Counted from the stretch's first letter, positions 1 to 7,865 are shown. The stretch is 31,793 bases of DNA from Sphingobium sp. (GCA_030148625.1 JASBTC010000182.1:1-31793); one strand, 5' to 3'. Notes: generated by a model from the sequence alone, not told the origin. Made by a program: numbers and translations.

Positions 1-554
1 TTGAGCGTCACGGCTTCCTTCGGCGCCGGCTTGTACTGGCGCGCCAGCAGGCTGATCGACGGGATCGCGATGCCGACAAGGATCAGCACCGGGAACAGCG
101 TCCAGATCACCTCGATAAAGGTGTTGTGCGTGGTCTTGGACGGCACCGGATTCGCCTTGGCGCGATAGCGTACCGACACCCACAGCATCAGCAGGAGCAC
201 GAACAGCGAGATGACGAACATGACGGGCACGAGGATATAGTCGTGCATCCAGAGCGCTTCGCCGCCCAGCGTGGTCACCTGCGGCTGAATGCCGAAGGCG
301 CCATCGACCGGCTGGCCGATGCCGTCGACGGGCTTCGCCATCGGAAAGGCGGGCGCGGCCTCGGCGGCGTTGGCCGCCGGCGTCGCGGCATTGCCGGCGG
401 CTGCCGACGGCGCCGCATTCTCAGCAGCGGCACCGGCCTCGGCATTGGCGGCGGGAGCCGTCACAGCCGGAGCGGGCGCCGGCTGCTGCGCCTGCGCCGC
501 TGCTGGCGCGAGCGCCATGCAAAGTGCGGCCAGGGCTGTTTTCAGCATGTTCAT
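1..554 (-). CDS. coxB: Cytochrome c oxidase subunit II, N-terminal part (runs off the window)
   Basis: Subunit II of the aa3-type terminal oxidase carries the CuA site that accepts electrons from cytochrome c at the periplasmic face of the inner membrane. About 184 residues are present: a signal peptide (residues 1 to about 21), a long Ala/Pro-rich low-complexity segment (to about residue 80), then the two-helix COX2 transmembrane hairpin. The first helix contains WMHDYILVPVMF. It is followed by the RYRAKANPVPSKTTHNTFIEV loop and a second helix with IEVIWTLFPVLILVGIAIPS, then LLARQYKPAPKEAVTL at the edge. The CuA ligands would lie in the missing C-terminal part. The start is ATG at 554, six nt upstream of an in-frame ATG at 548. 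It is divergent from pyrE and has its own promoter-like boxes. The family call is certain; the exact start is less so. Confidence 0.93.
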   Translation of the reverse strand, partial: MNMLKTALAALCMALAPAAAQAQQPAPAPAVTAPAANAEAGAAAENAAPSAAAGNAATPAANAAEAAPAFPMAKPVDGIGQPVDGAFGIQPQVTTLGGEALWMHDYILVPVMFVISLFVLLLMLWVSVRYRAKANPVPSKTTHNTFIEVIWTLFPVLILVGIAIPSISLLARQYKPAPKEAVTL

Positions 555-630
555 AGGCGTCTCGATCTCACTTGTCCCCTGGGGGACCGGGCGCGCCGAT
601 TCCTCGGAACAGCCGGTCATTTTGGGGCGG

Positions 631-659
631 CTTATAGGCACGGTGTTCGCGCGCCTCAA
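631..659 (-). promoter_or_regulatory. Predicted promoter for coxB
   Basis: On the minus strand TTGAGG (659-654) is followed after 17 nt by TATAAG (636-631), a sigma-70-like pair with ideal spacing. It lies about 75 nt upstream of the coxB start. The boxes are seen directly; promoter activity is inferred. Confidence 0.5.
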
Positions 660-685
660 GCATGCGTGACGATTTATTGACCCCG

Positions 686-713
686 TTGCCGCCCGCGCGG
701 CAGCCACTATAAG
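686..713 (+). promoter_or_regulatory. Predicted promoter for the pyrE-pdxJ-acpS-lepB run
   Basis: TTGCCG (686-691) and TATAAG (708-713) are 16 nt apart and lie about 30 nt upstream of the pyrE ATG. A better -35 hexamer, TTGACC at 677-682, is too far (25 nt) from the same -10 box. Confidence 0.45.
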
Positions 714-744
714 GCGCCCCGCATCGAAACCCTGGGGCACAGGC

Positions 745-1332
745 ATGACCGACGACGAGATTCTGGCGGAATTCCGCGCTGCAGACGCATTGCTCGAGGG
801 GCATTTCATCCTCTCGTCCGGTCTGCGCAGTTCACGCTATCTGCAATGCGCGCGCGTATTGATGGATCCGATGCGCGGCGCGCGGCTGGCGTCGGCGCTG
901 GTCGCGCGCATGCCGCGCGACATCCGGTCTTCGGTCGAGATGGTGGTTTCGCCCGCAATGGGCGGGGTGATCGCCGGGCATGAGATGGGCCGCGCATTGG
1001 GCGTTGAGGCGGTTTTCCTCGAACGGCCCGAGGGTATTTTCGAGCTTCGCCGTGGCTTTCGGTTGAAGCCGGGGCAGAAAGTACTGATGATGGAGGATGT
1101 GGTCACGACCGGCCTGTCTTCGCGCGAGGCAATCGAGGCGATCGGCGAAGCGGGCGGCGAAGTGATCGCCGCAGCCGCCCTGGTCGATCGCTCGGGCGGC
1201 GCGGCGCAATTCGACGTGCCCTTCTTCCCGTTGCTGACGCTCGCGGTGCCGACCTACGCGCCCGACGAATTGCCGCCCGAACTGGAAGCGATCCCGGCGA
1301 TCAAGCCGGGCAGCCGCAAGGAAGCGGCGTGA
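745..1332 (+). CDS. pyrE: Orotate phosphoribosyltransferase
   Basis: Catalyses orotate plus PRPP to orotidine 5'-phosphate in de novo pyrimidine synthesis, in the cytoplasm. The 195-residue product has the expected length for a bacterial enzyme. The PRPP-binding loop is visible as MMEDVVTTG at residues 115-123, preceded by a substrate-binding [16 protein letters not shown] segment (about 24-40) and followed by a type I phosphoribosyltransferase fold. The ATG at 745 follows a weak GGGG ribosome site. Its TGA overlaps the GTG start of pdxJ by four bases (GTGA), so the two are probably translationally coupled. It heads a housekeeping run with pdxJ, acpS and lepB. Confidence 0.95.
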   Translation: MTDDEILAEFRAADALLEGHFILSSGLRSSRYLQCARVLMDPMRGARLASALVARMPRDIRSSVEMVVSPAMGGVIAGHEMGRALGVEAVFLERPEGIFELRRGFRLKPGQKVLMMEDVVTTGLSSREAIEAIGEAGGEVIAAAALVDRSGGAAQFDVPFFPLLTLAVPTYAPDELPPELEAIPAIKPGSRKEAA

Positions 1333-2051
1333 ATCTCCGGCTCGGCGTCAACATCGATCATGTCGCGACGATCCGGAACGCGCGCGGCGGCGCGCATCCC
1401 GATCCGGTCAAGGCGGCGCTGATCGCCGCCGAATCGGGCGCCGACGGCATCACCGCGCATCTGCGCGAGGATCGGCGCCACATCACCGACGCCGATATCG
1501 ACGCGCTGATGGGGGCGCTGACCATTCCGCTCAACCTGGAGATGGCGGCGACCGAGGAAATGCTCGAGATCGCGCTGCGCCACCGGCCGCACGCGGCCTG
1601 CATCGTACCCGAACGGCGCGAGGAGCGGACGACCGAAGGCGGGCTCGACGCCGCCGGGCAGGACAATCACCTCAAGCCCTTTATCGAACGGCTTTCCGCC
1701 GCGAACATCCGCGTCAGCCTGTTCATCGAGCCCGATCCGCGCCAGATCGAGGCGGCGATCCGGCTGAAGGCGCCGGTCGTCGAGTTCCACACCGGCCGCT
1801 ACGCGCATCTCGACGGCGACGCGCAGGTGCAGGAATTGCGCCGTATCGCCGATGCCGCGGCGCTTGCCGCCAAGAACGGCATCGAGCCGCATGCAGGGCA
1901 TGGCCTGACCTTCGACAATGTCTCGCCGGTCGCGGCGATCCCGCAGCTCGCCGAGCTCAATATCGGCCATTTCCTGATCGGCGAAGCGATCTTCACCGGG
2001 CTCGACGCGAGCGTGACCAGGATGCGCGAACTGATGGATCTGGCGCGGTGA
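1329..2051 (+). CDS. pdxJ: Pyridoxine 5'-phosphate synthase
   Basis: Condenses 1-deoxy-D-xylulose 5-phosphate with 3-amino-2-oxopropyl phosphate to pyridoxine 5'-phosphate, the ring-closing step of the DXP-dependent vitamin B6 pathway. The 240 residues match the family length. The N-terminal signature [17 protein letters not shown] (5-21) and the active-site segment [12 protein letters not shown] (41-52, with His44) are intact, as are NLEMAAT (69-75, with Glu71) and the C-terminal GHGLTFDNV and [11 protein letters not shown] motifs. The start is GTG at 1329, fixed by the N-terminal motif and by the four-base overlap with pyrE. A 43-nt gap separates it from acpS. Confidence 0.97.
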   Translation: MNLRLGVNIDHVATIRNARGGAHPDPVKAALIAAESGADGITAHLREDRRHITDADIDALMGALTIPLNLEMAATEEMLEIALRHRPHAACIVPERREERTTEGGLDAAGQDNHLKPFIERLSAANIRVSLFIEPDPRQIEAAIRLKAPVVEFHTGRYAHLDGDAQVQELRRIADAAALAAKNGIEPHAGHGLTFDNVSPVAAIPQLAELNIGHFLIGEAIFTGLDASVTRMRELMDLAR

Positions 2052-2094
2052 AGCGCGAAGCTCCATCCTTCTCGTCTGCGGAACGGAGGATAGG

Positions 2095-2511
2095 GTGATC
2101 ATCGGTCTGGGCTCCGACCTGTGCAACATCGAGCGGATCCAGGCGTCGCTCGACCGATTCGGCGAGCGATTCGAAAAACGCGTCTTCACCGATATCGAGC
2201 GTGCCAAGGCGGGACGCAGGCCCTTCACCAAGGCGGGCACGCTCGCCAAGCGCTTCGCCGCCAAGGAGGCTTTCTCCAAGGCGGTGGGCACCGGTTTCAA
2301 GGCCGGCGTTTTCATGAAGGATATCGGCGTGATCAATGCGGCGAGCGGGGCGCCGACGCTTGCGCTCACCGGCGGGGCGAAGGCGAGGCTTGACGCGCTG
2401 ACGCCGCCGGGCCACGCCATGACCGTGCACCTGACGCTGACCGACGACCACCCATGGGCCCAGGCCTTCGTGATCCTGGAAGCCATTCCCGCCAAGGACG
2501 CAGACATTTGA
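2095..2511 (+). CDS. acpS: Holo-[acyl-carrier-protein] synthase
   Basis: Transfers the 4'-phosphopantetheine arm of coenzyme A to a serine of apo-ACP, making ACP active for fatty acid synthesis. The 138-residue product shows the family motifs [14 protein letters not shown] (2-15, metal ligand Asp8) and [12 protein letters not shown] (52-63, metal ligand Glu58). The start is GTG at 2095; the purine-rich site AACGGAGGA at 2082-2090 supports it. The TGA overlaps the TTG start of lepB (TTGA, 2508-2511), implying coupled translation. pdxJ-acpS-lepB is a common alphaproteobacterial order. Confidence 0.96.
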   Translation: MIIGLGSDLCNIERIQASLDRFGERFEKRVFTDIERAKAGRRPFTKAGTLAKRFAAKEAFSKAVGTGFKAGVFMKDIGVINAASGAPTLALTGGAKARLDALTPPGHAMTVHLTLTDDHPWAQAFVILEAIPAKDADI

Positions 2512-3389
2512 CCGAGATCGCCGAAAACGAGGTCTCAGAAAAAGAGATCTCAGACAAAGAGGTCGCCGGGAAAGGCAAGAGCGGCGGCACCGACTGGTGG
2601 GCCGAGGTCCGCGCGATCTTCTGGCTGATCCTGGCTGTGCTCGGCTTCCACAGTTTCATCGCCAAGCCATTCTACATCCCGTCCGAATCGATGATGCCGG
2701 GCCTGCTGACCGGCGACCGGCTGGTCGTATCCAAATATCCCTATGGCTGGTCCTATGTGTCGCCCAGCTTTCATGTGATGCCGCCTGTGGAAGGACGGCT
2801 GCTTGGCCGGATGCCGCAGCGCGGCGATGTCGTGATCGCCAGCCCGCCGGGCAAGCGCGAGGATTATATCAAGCGCGTCATCGGGATCGGCGGCGACAAG
2901 ATCGAGGTGCGCAACGGTATCGTGCTGCTCAACGATCAGCCGCTGCGCCGGGTGTCGCTGGGCACGACGCGGATACCGGTCGACGTCAATGCGCCGTGCA
3001 GCCCCGACGATTATCCGATGGCGCGCCGACCCGGCCCCGACGGCAAGCTTTATTGCGAGCTGCCCGCTTTCCGCGAATATCTGCCCGACGGGCGCAACTA
3101 TGTCGTGCTCGACACCGGCTGGTCGCCGGGCGACGATTTCGAACCGGTCGCGATTCCCAAGGATCATGTCTTCCTGATGGGCGACAATCGCGATCATTCG
3201 GCGGATAGCCGCTTCCCCGTCGAGGGCAAGGGGCTGGGTGGCCCCGTGCCGTGGGAGAATGTCGGCGGTCGCGCCGAGTTCATCACCTTCTCGCTCGACG
3301 GTTCGGCCAATTGGTGGAATCCGATCAGCTGGTTCACCGCGATGCGCGGCGGCCGGGCCTGGACCGGGCTTCATCCTGACAAGGATTGA
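2508..3389 (+). CDS. lepB: Signal peptidase I
   Basis: Membrane serine protease that removes signal peptides from exported proteins at the periplasmic face of the inner membrane. The 293-residue product from TTG 2508 has a charged cytoplasmic N-terminus, one transmembrane helix (about 33-53), the catalytic Ser in IPSESMMPG (Ser61) and the general-base Lys in [12 protein letters not shown] (Lys122). The C-terminal box [14 protein letters not shown] is present. An ATG at 2454 is in frame but would put 18 unlikely residues inside acpS; TTG overlapping the acpS stop is preferred. Residues 8-22 ([15 protein letters not shown]) come from three 15-nt tandem repeats. It is followed after 6 nt by an AI-2E-family gene rather than rnc-era, the order I would expect in related genomes. 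Confidence 0.95.
   Translation: MTEIAENEVSEKEISDKEVAGKGKSGGTDWWAEVRAIFWLILAVLGFHSFIAKPFYIPSESMMPGLLTGDRLVVSKYPYGWSYVSPSFHVMPPVEGRLLGRMPQRGDVVIASPPGKREDYIKRVIGIGGDKIEVRNGIVLLNDQPLRRVSLGTTRIPVDVNAPCSPDDYPMARRPGPDGKLYCELPAFREYLPDGRNYVVLDTGWSPGDDFEPVAIPKDHVFLMGDNRDHSADSRFPVEGKGLGGPVPWENVGGRAEFITFSLDGSANWWNPISWFTAMRGGRAWTGLHPDKD
2529..2573 (+). repeat. Three decaying 15-nt tandem repeats in lepB
   Basis: Units at 2529-2543 (GAGGTCTCAGAAAAA), 2544-2558 (GAGATCTCAGACAAA) and 2559-2573 (GAGGTCGCCGGGAAA) are adjacent, in frame, and encode five-residue acidic/basic units in the cytoplasmic tail of LepB. Confidence 0.8.
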
Positions 3390-3395
3390 TCGCCA

Positions 3396-4490
3396 ATGAC
3401 CGGGGAACGCACGAAGACCGTGAAAGCCCCGGGACCGAGCGAGGTCCGTGACCCCGAGACCCGCCGGGAGATCAGCCGCGCCTTCATCTGGCTGAGCATG
3501 GCGAGCGCCTTTGCGCTGGTCGTCATCCTCATCCAGCCACTGCTGCTGATCCTGGGCGGGATCATCTTCGCGATCATCCTGGACGGCGGTGCACGACTGC
3601 TCGGGCGGGTGCTGCCGATCGGACGCGGCTGGCGGATCGCCATCCTGATGATCGCTGCCACCGCCTTTCTGTTCGGCACGCTCTACATGACCGGGGTCGA
3701 GCTTGCGCAGCAGGCGGGCCAGTTGCGCAGCACGGTCGAAGTGCAGGGCGACCGGCTTCTGCAATGGGCCGAACAGATGGGCATCATGCCCGGTGCCGAG
3801 GACATGAAGAGTCTGGCGCGCGAGGCCGTGGGGTCTATCGGACGCGTCACCGGTTTTGTCAGCACCGCATTCGGCGCGCTCACCAGCCTGTTCATGATCG
3901 TGGTGATCGGCCTGTTCCTGGCGATGGAGCCGCGCGTCTACGACCGTGGCTTCCAGTGGCTGCTGCCGGCCGACAAGCGGAACGATGCGCGCATCACGCT
4001 CGAACGGATCGGCCAGACCATGCGCCGGCTGATGTTCGGGCGGATCATCGGCATGGTGGCCGAAGGGATATTGACCTGGATTGCGCTGGTGATCGGCGGC
4101 GTGCCGATGGCGCTGATCCTGGGCATCCTGACGGGCATGCTCGCCTTCATCCCCAATATCGGCGCGTTCGTCAGCGGCGTGCTGATGGTCGCGGTCGGTT
4201 TCAGTTCGGGCGTCGAGACCGGGCTATGGGCGATCGGGACCTATTTCGTCGTGCAGACCTTTGACGGCTATGTGCTGATCCCGATGGTCGCCAAGCGCAC
4301 GGTGGATATGCCGCCCGCACTGACATTGGGCACGCAGATCATCTTCGGCACCTTGTTCGGCATCTATGGGCTGGCGCTGGCCGATCCGATCGTCGCGATG
4401 ATTCGGGTGGCGCTGGAGCGTCGGGCCGAGCAGATCCCGGCCGGTGCCTCCGCCGCGGGGCAAAGGATCGCACGGCGGGGCGGGGGATAA
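3396..4490 (+). CDS. AI-2E family transporter (PerM-like membrane protein)
   Basis: 364-residue polytopic inner-membrane protein of the AI-2E/PerM family (PF01594). Members have been linked to autoinducer-2 export, antiport or other transport, so the substrate here cannot be named. The family pattern is clear: an N-terminal helix pair (about 29-60), a helix near 70-92, a large soluble stretch (about 95-155), then several helices with the conserved LILGILTGMLAFIPNIGAFVSG, DGYVLIPMVAKRTVDMPPALTL and GLALADPIVAMI segments. The ATG at 3396 lies 6 nt after lepB, so it is probably part of the same transcript. A GC-rich hairpin (4477-4499) overlaps its stop codon and could act as a weak terminator. 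Confidence 0.88.
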   Translation: MTGERTKTVKAPGPSEVRDPETRREISRAFIWLSMASAFALVVILIQPLLLILGGIIFAIILDGGARLLGRVLPIGRGWRIAILMIAATAFLFGTLYMTGVELAQQAGQLRSTVEVQGDRLLQWAEQMGIMPGAEDMKSLAREAVGSIGRVTGFVSTAFGALTSLFMIVVIGLFLAMEPRVYDRGFQWLLPADKRNDARITLERIGQTMRRLMFGRIIGMVAEGILTWIALVIGGVPMALILGILTGMLAFIPNIGAFVSGVLMVAVGFSSGVETGLWAIGTYFVVQTFDGYVLIPMVAKRTVDMPPALTLGTQIIFGTLFGIYGLALADPIVAMIRVALERRAEQIPAGASAAGQRIARRGGG

Positions 4491-4648
4491 CCCGGCCCCC
4501 TCAATCTGTCGCTCCAGCCCTTCGGCTTTGCTCAGGATAAACCTCGCCTTCAGCGTAAAGCCCGATAATTCCGGGGAGTGCACGGGTCGGCCGGGTGTCG
4601 AGACAGGATTTGCAGCCCGTGTCCCGGCACAGTCGCAGATCCGCACAT

Positions 4649-4763
4649 ACTGAGGAACCGTTGAGCGAAGTCGAAACGGCATCTCGAAGGAGGTGACCGC
4701 ATGGTGCGTCCTTCGAGACAAGCCTTCGCTACGCTGCTGCGCAGCTACTCAGTCTTTCCTCAG
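4649..4763. repeat. Composite inverted repeat, probably a dispersed intergenic element
   Basis: A perfect 10-nt inverted repeat, TCTCGAAGGA (4682-4691) and TCCTTCGAGA (4709-4718), is nested inside an outer pair, CTGAGGAA (4650-4657) and TTCCTCAG (4756-4763). The flanks hold smaller hairpins such as CCGTT/AACGG (4658-4679 region). This style of element (ACTGAGGAACCGTTGAGCG, CCTTCGAGACAAG) is one I associate with interspersed repeats of sphingomonad genomes. The surrounding gene-free stretch 4491-4906 holds no credible ORF. Only one copy is in the window, so its repeat nature is inferred. Confidence 0.55.
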
Positions 4764-4906
4764 GATGGGCGGGCTCGGGAGAGCACCAGAGATGAAGCCG
4801 CGCCTCACCGCATCGCTTTGGCATCTGCCTCCTCAAAATCCCGGACACCAGTGAGTTTTCACTGGGGTGAGATGGGATGATTCGCGCTCGACCTACAGAG
4901 GTTGGC

Positions 4907-4946
4907 AAAAGAAAACGCCCGGAAGCAGGTCCGGGCGTTTTCTTTT
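4907..4946. terminator. Symmetric rho-independent terminator
   Basis: A perfect 17-bp inverted repeat: left arm 4907-4923 (AAAAGAAAACGCCCGGA), loop AGCAGG, right arm 4930-4946. The arms end in A- and T-rich tails, so transcripts from either side would end in a GC stem followed by U residues. It lies 24 nt past the FKBP gene stop and would also end transcription from the lepB/AI-2E side. Confidence 0.9.
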
Positions 4947-4970
4947 CGAATTCTCGATAGGGGGCAGGGG

Positions 4971-5576
4971 TTATTGCGCGCCGGGCGGCATCCCACCTGG
5001 GGGCATACCCTGTTGCGAAGGCAATGCGCCCTGCTGGCGGAGTCGTTCCATCTCGGCCTGGATCTCGGCGACCGACTTATAGTCGAGCAGGTCGACATCG
5101 AAGACGAGCAGCGAATTGGCCGGAATCACTTCGGCGGGCGAGCGTTCGCCATAACCGAGCGCGGGCGGAATCCAGAGCTTGTACTTGCCGCCGCGCTTCA
5201 TGAGCTTCAGTCCCTCGGAGAAGCCGGGGACGACCCCGGCAACCGGGAAACTCGCCTGGGGATTCTCGTCGAAGACGGTCCCGTCACGTAGCGTGCCCTT
5301 GTAACCGACGAGCACCGCGTCCGAATCGGTCGGGCTACCGCCCGTGCCCTCCTGAACGACCTGATATTGCAGGCCGGATGCGGTGGTGACCACGCCCGGC
5401 TGCTTGGCGTTCCACGCCAGGAATTGCTCCGGCGTCGCGGCATTCGCCAGCTGGGGCGATGACGTGCCGTACCAGGCGGCGCCAGCCGCTGCGGCCACGG
5501 CCAGGCCGACGCCGACCCACAAGGTGAGGAGCGTGCCCTTTTTGACGGGACGAAGCGGAACGGCGGTCACCGACAT
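4971..5576 (-). CDS. FKBP-type peptidyl-prolyl cis-trans isomerase, membrane-anchored
   Basis: Accelerates cis/trans isomerisation of prolyl bonds; the topology suggests action on periplasmic proteins. The 201 residues hold a cytoplasmic tail, one membrane helix (about 15-37), a short linker and an FKBP domain (about 62-168). Its signatures are VLVGYKGTLRDGTVFDEN, FPVAGVVPGFSEGLKLMKRGG and LWIPPALGYGERSPAEVIPAN, followed by LLVFDVDLL. The C-terminal tail is Gln/Gly/Pro-rich and ends in GMPPGGMPPGAQ. The uncleaved-looking helix could instead be a signal peptide (ANAATPEQF follows). The start ATG at 5576 has GGGGAAG 8 nt upstream. It lies 24 nt downstream of rpsU on the same strand, so co-transcription is likely, and the symmetric terminator lies just beyond it. 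Confidence 0.93.
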   Translation of the reverse strand: MSVTAVPLRPVKKGTLLTLWVGVGLAVAAAAGAAWYGTSSPQLANAATPEQFLAWNAKQPGVVTTASGLQYQVVQEGTGGSPTDSDAVLVGYKGTLRDGTVFDENPQASFPVAGVVPGFSEGLKLMKRGGKYKLWIPPALGYGERSPAEVIPANSLLVFDVDLLDYKSVAEIQAEMERLRQQGALPSQQGMPPGGMPPGAQ

Positions 5577-5600
5577 ACGCAGAACTTCCCCGAAAGGGCC

Positions 5601-5807
5601 TTAACGGACGCCGTCGCGCTCCATGCGCTTGCGCTCGAGCTTGCGTGCGCGGCGAATCGCGGCAGCGCGCTCACGTGCACGCTTCTCCGAGGGCTTCTCG
5701 TAGTGACGACGCAGCTTCATCTCGCGGTAGACGCCTTCGCGCTGCAGCTTCTTCTTGAGCGCGCGCAGCGCCTGGTCGACGTTATTGTCGCGAACGAGGA
5801 TTTGCAT
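5601..5807 (-). CDS. rpsU: 30S ribosomal protein S21
   Basis: Small-subunit ribosomal protein near the 3' end of 16S rRNA that aids base pairing with mRNA during initiation. The 68-residue product starts [20 protein letters not shown] and continues with the family segment [21 protein letters not shown], then a very basic tail ([20 protein letters not shown]). A longer in-frame extension to 5939 exists but reads as non-native sequence; ATG at 5807 gives the standard S21 start. It precedes the FKBP gene on the minus strand. Its upstream 226-nt gap is shared with the divergent aldolase gene. Confidence 0.96.
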   Translation of the reverse strand: MQILVRDNNVDQALRALKKKLQREGVYREMKLRRHYEKPSEKRARERAAAIRRARKLERKRMERDGVR

Positions 5808-5967
5808 AAGGCCGTCTGTCTCCAATCCGTCGAACGACTCGCGCGATGTGCGGGTCGCAAAAGCAATAATCAGGGGTCGCCGCGAACCGAGTCCGCAGCG
5901 CATCGCGCGGCCCCTAACAGTGCAGTCTCCGATTTTCAAGCCGGAAGCGGCATTTCGCCGCGTCTAT

Positions 5968-5995
5968 TTGCCCGTTCGGTGCGCGATGCGATATG
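5968..5995 (+). promoter_or_regulatory. Possible promoter for the class II aldolase gene
   Basis: TTGCCC (5968-5973) and GATATG (5990-5995) are 16 nt apart, 39 nt upstream of the ATG at 6034. The rest of the 5808-6033 gap shows nothing else I can name. Confidence 0.35.
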
Positions 5996-6033
5996 GATCG
6001 GACAGAGAATGATGTCGACCGAGGAGAGAGGTT

Positions 6034-6795
6034 ATGGCCACCGCGATCAGGCGCAACGCGCAATGGAGCGATTCGGAATGGCAGGCAAGGCAGCAACTCG
6101 CCGCCTGTTACCGGGTGTTCGACATGCTCGGCTGGTCCGAGATGATCTACAACCACATCACGGTGAAGCTGCCCGATGAAGAGGGCGCTTTCCTGATCAA
6201 CCCGTTCGGGCTGCATTTCGGCGAAGTGACCGCGTCGAGCCTGGTCAAGATCGATATCGACGGCAACAAGCTGGACGACAATCCCTGGCCCGTGAACCGC
6301 GCGGGCTTTGTCCAGCACAGCGTCTTCCATCGCAACCTGCCCGACGCCCATTGCATCATGCACACCCACACCACCGCCGGCATGGCGGTGAGCTCGGTCG
6401 AGGGCGGGCTGCGCCCGACCAATTTCTATGCCTGCAATTTCGCCGGGCAGATCGCCTATCACGATTTCGAAGGCGTCACGGTACGCGACGAGGAAGGGCC
6501 GCGGCTGATCGAGGCGCTGGGCAACAAGCGCGTCATGCTGCTCAGGAACCACGGCATCCTTGTCATGGGCCGCACGCTTCCCGAGGCGTTCGTCAAGCAT
6601 TGGGCGCTGCAGCGTGCCTGCGAGATCCAGGTGGCGACCGCGGCGATGGGCACGCCGCTCCTGGTGTCCGACGAGGTGGTCGCCGTCCATCAGCGCGATC
6701 TTTACATGGCGCAGGCGCATGCCGAGCCCGGCAAGGCAGATTTCGACGCGATGGTCAGGAAAGTCGACAAGATCGACCCAAGCTGGCGCGACTAA
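6034..6795 (+). CDS. Class II aldolase/adducin family protein
   Basis: 253-residue soluble protein with the class II aldolase/adducin fold (PF00596). Classical members cleave sugar phosphates with a zinc ion; adducin-like members have no established reaction, and none can be assigned here. The zinc-ligand motif HTHT is present (His110, His112), with a third histidine in RNHGILV (His172). The position where fuculose-1-phosphate aldolase has its catalytic Glu73 appears to be Gly in the segment NRAGFVQHSVFH, so it probably is not a classical aldolase. The start ATG follows GAGGAGAGAG with good spacing. Immediately after its stop lies a large palindromic element. Divergent from rpsU and convergent with the dioxygenase gene. 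Confidence 0.9.
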   Translation: MATAIRRNAQWSDSEWQARQQLAACYRVFDMLGWSEMIYNHITVKLPDEEGAFLINPFGLHFGEVTASSLVKIDIDGNKLDDNPWPVNRAGFVQHSVFHRNLPDAHCIMHTHTTAGMAVSSVEGGLRPTNFYACNFAGQIAYHDFEGVTVRDEEGPRLIEALGNKRVMLLRNHGILVMGRTLPEAFVKHWALQRACEIQVATAAMGTPLLVSDEVVAVHQRDLYMAQAHAEPGKADFDAMVRKVDKIDPSWRD

Positions 6796-6936
6796 GGACG
6801 GGCCGCCTTTCGGGCGATGCCGGGCTGCGAACGGCGCCGCGCTGTGCTTCCGGTGCTCACGTACTGAAGTACGCTGCGCGCCGGTTCTCGCGCGGCACCA
6901 TTCTCGCTCCGGCCTGGCCCGAAATGCGACCCGTCC
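6796..6936. repeat. Copy A of a 115-nt palindromic dispersed element, with extended outer stem
   Basis: The core 6809-6923 is an imperfect palindrome with outer arms TTCGGGCGATGCCGG and CCGGCCTGGCCCGAA and a central ACGTACTGAAGTACG. An outer helix GGACGGG (6796-6802) with CCCGTCC (6930-6936) extends it to 141 nt. A second 115-nt copy is at 29848-29962. It begins directly after the aldolase stop and ends 10 nt before the stop of the convergent dioxygenase gene, so it may end transcription from both sides. Frames through it yield an LRTAxxCASGAxVLKYA peptide in both copies, which I take to be spurious. Confidence 0.85.
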
Positions 6937-6946
6937 TGCGGCCCGA

Positions 6947-7744
6947 CTAGCCGAATCGGTAGCCTGAGACGGCCCAGCCCAGGACGTGATCCTTGAAGTC
7001 GCGGGTGGCCGGGGCGTTGCCGCCGGCGCCGAGCGCCACCATCAGCGGCAGCAGATGCTCCTCGCGCGGATGCGCGAAATGGGCGTCGGGCAGCTCGGCC
7101 CAGGCGGCGACGCGTGCCGCGCGCGATTGCGGGTCGGGATCGGTGACGGCTGCGGTCAGGGCGTCGTCCCAGATGTCGGCGCGCGCCGTCACATGCGGGC
7201 CGCGTTCGCGCAGATTGTGGAAGCTCATGCCCGATCCGACGATCAGCACGCCTTCGTCGCGCAGTGGCGCGAGCGCGCGACCGGCGGCGATATGGGCGGC
7301 GGGATCGAGGTCCTGGCGCAGCGAGAGCTGGGCGACCGGGATATCGGCATCGGGCAGGGCGACCATCAGCGGAATGAAGACGCCGTGATCCCAGCCGCGC
7401 TCCGCGTCCTCCGCGGTCCCGAATCCGGCCGATTCGAGCAGCCCGGCCGCGCGCCGCGCCAGATCCGGTGCACCGGGTGCATCCCAGCGGAGCTGATAGG
7501 TGTGCGGGGGGAAGTTGTAATAGTCGAAATACAGGCCGGGCCGTTCGCCGCTATGGACGGTGAAGGCGTTCTCTTCCCAATGGCCCGAGACCAGCAGGAT
7601 CGCCCTGGGCCGTTCGGGCAGCGATGCGATCAGGCCCTTGAGATAGGCCTCCATCGGGCGCCACATCGGATCGGGCGCCGCGCCGGGGTTCATGAAGAAG
7701 CATGGGCCACCGCCATGCGGGATGAAAAGCGTGGGGAGTGTCAT
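6947..7744 (-). CDS. DODA-type extradiol aromatic ring-opening dioxygenase
   Basis: 265-residue member of the LigB/DODA family (4,5-DOPA dioxygenase extradiol, YgiD-like). Such enzymes open catecholic rings using a non-haem metal; some homologues have other activities, so the substrate is unassigned. Conserved histidines are visible: LFIPHGGGP (His10), LVSGHWEE (His55), WDHGVFIPL (His120), GMSFHNLRE (His176) and HPREEHLLPL (His230). The start is ATG at 7744, which puts TLPTLFIPHGGG at the N-terminus as usual for the family; an in-frame ATG at 7771 would add nine unlikely residues. Divergent from the IorA-like gene. No ring-hydroxylating or other catabolic genes lie next to it. Confidence 0.92.
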   Translation of the reverse strand: MTLPTLFIPHGGGPCFFMNPGAAPDPMWRPMEAYLKGLIASLPERPRAILLVSGHWEENAFTVHSGERPGLYFDYYNFPPHTYQLRWDAPGAPDLARRAAGLLESAGFGTAEDAERGWDHGVFIPLMVALPDADIPVAQLSLRQDLDPAAHIAAGRALAPLRDEGVLIVGSGMSFHNLRERGPHVTARADIWDDALTAAVTDPDPQSRAARVAAWAELPDAHFAHPREEHLLPLMVALGAGGNAPATRDFKDHVLGWAVSGYRFG

Positions 7745-7865
7745 GGCCGGAATATCGCCCCTGCCGGACACGGCATCAATGCTTCGGTCAGGCCGTTATT
7801 GGAAAAGCATCGTTTCGTGATCCCGGACCATCTTACCGTCCGTGGCGGGGGCAGTCGTCGGATGA

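Noticed and set aside
677..713. TTGACC ... TATAAG as the pyrE promoter
   Set aside because: Spacing of 25 nt is too long; TTGCCG at 16 nt is preferred.
6825..6890. LRTAxxCASGAxVLKYA peptide encoded in frames through both palindrome copies, resembling a conserved small protein motif
   Set aside because: The similarity follows from the DNA repeat itself; the frames are continuations of neighbouring shadow frames without starts.
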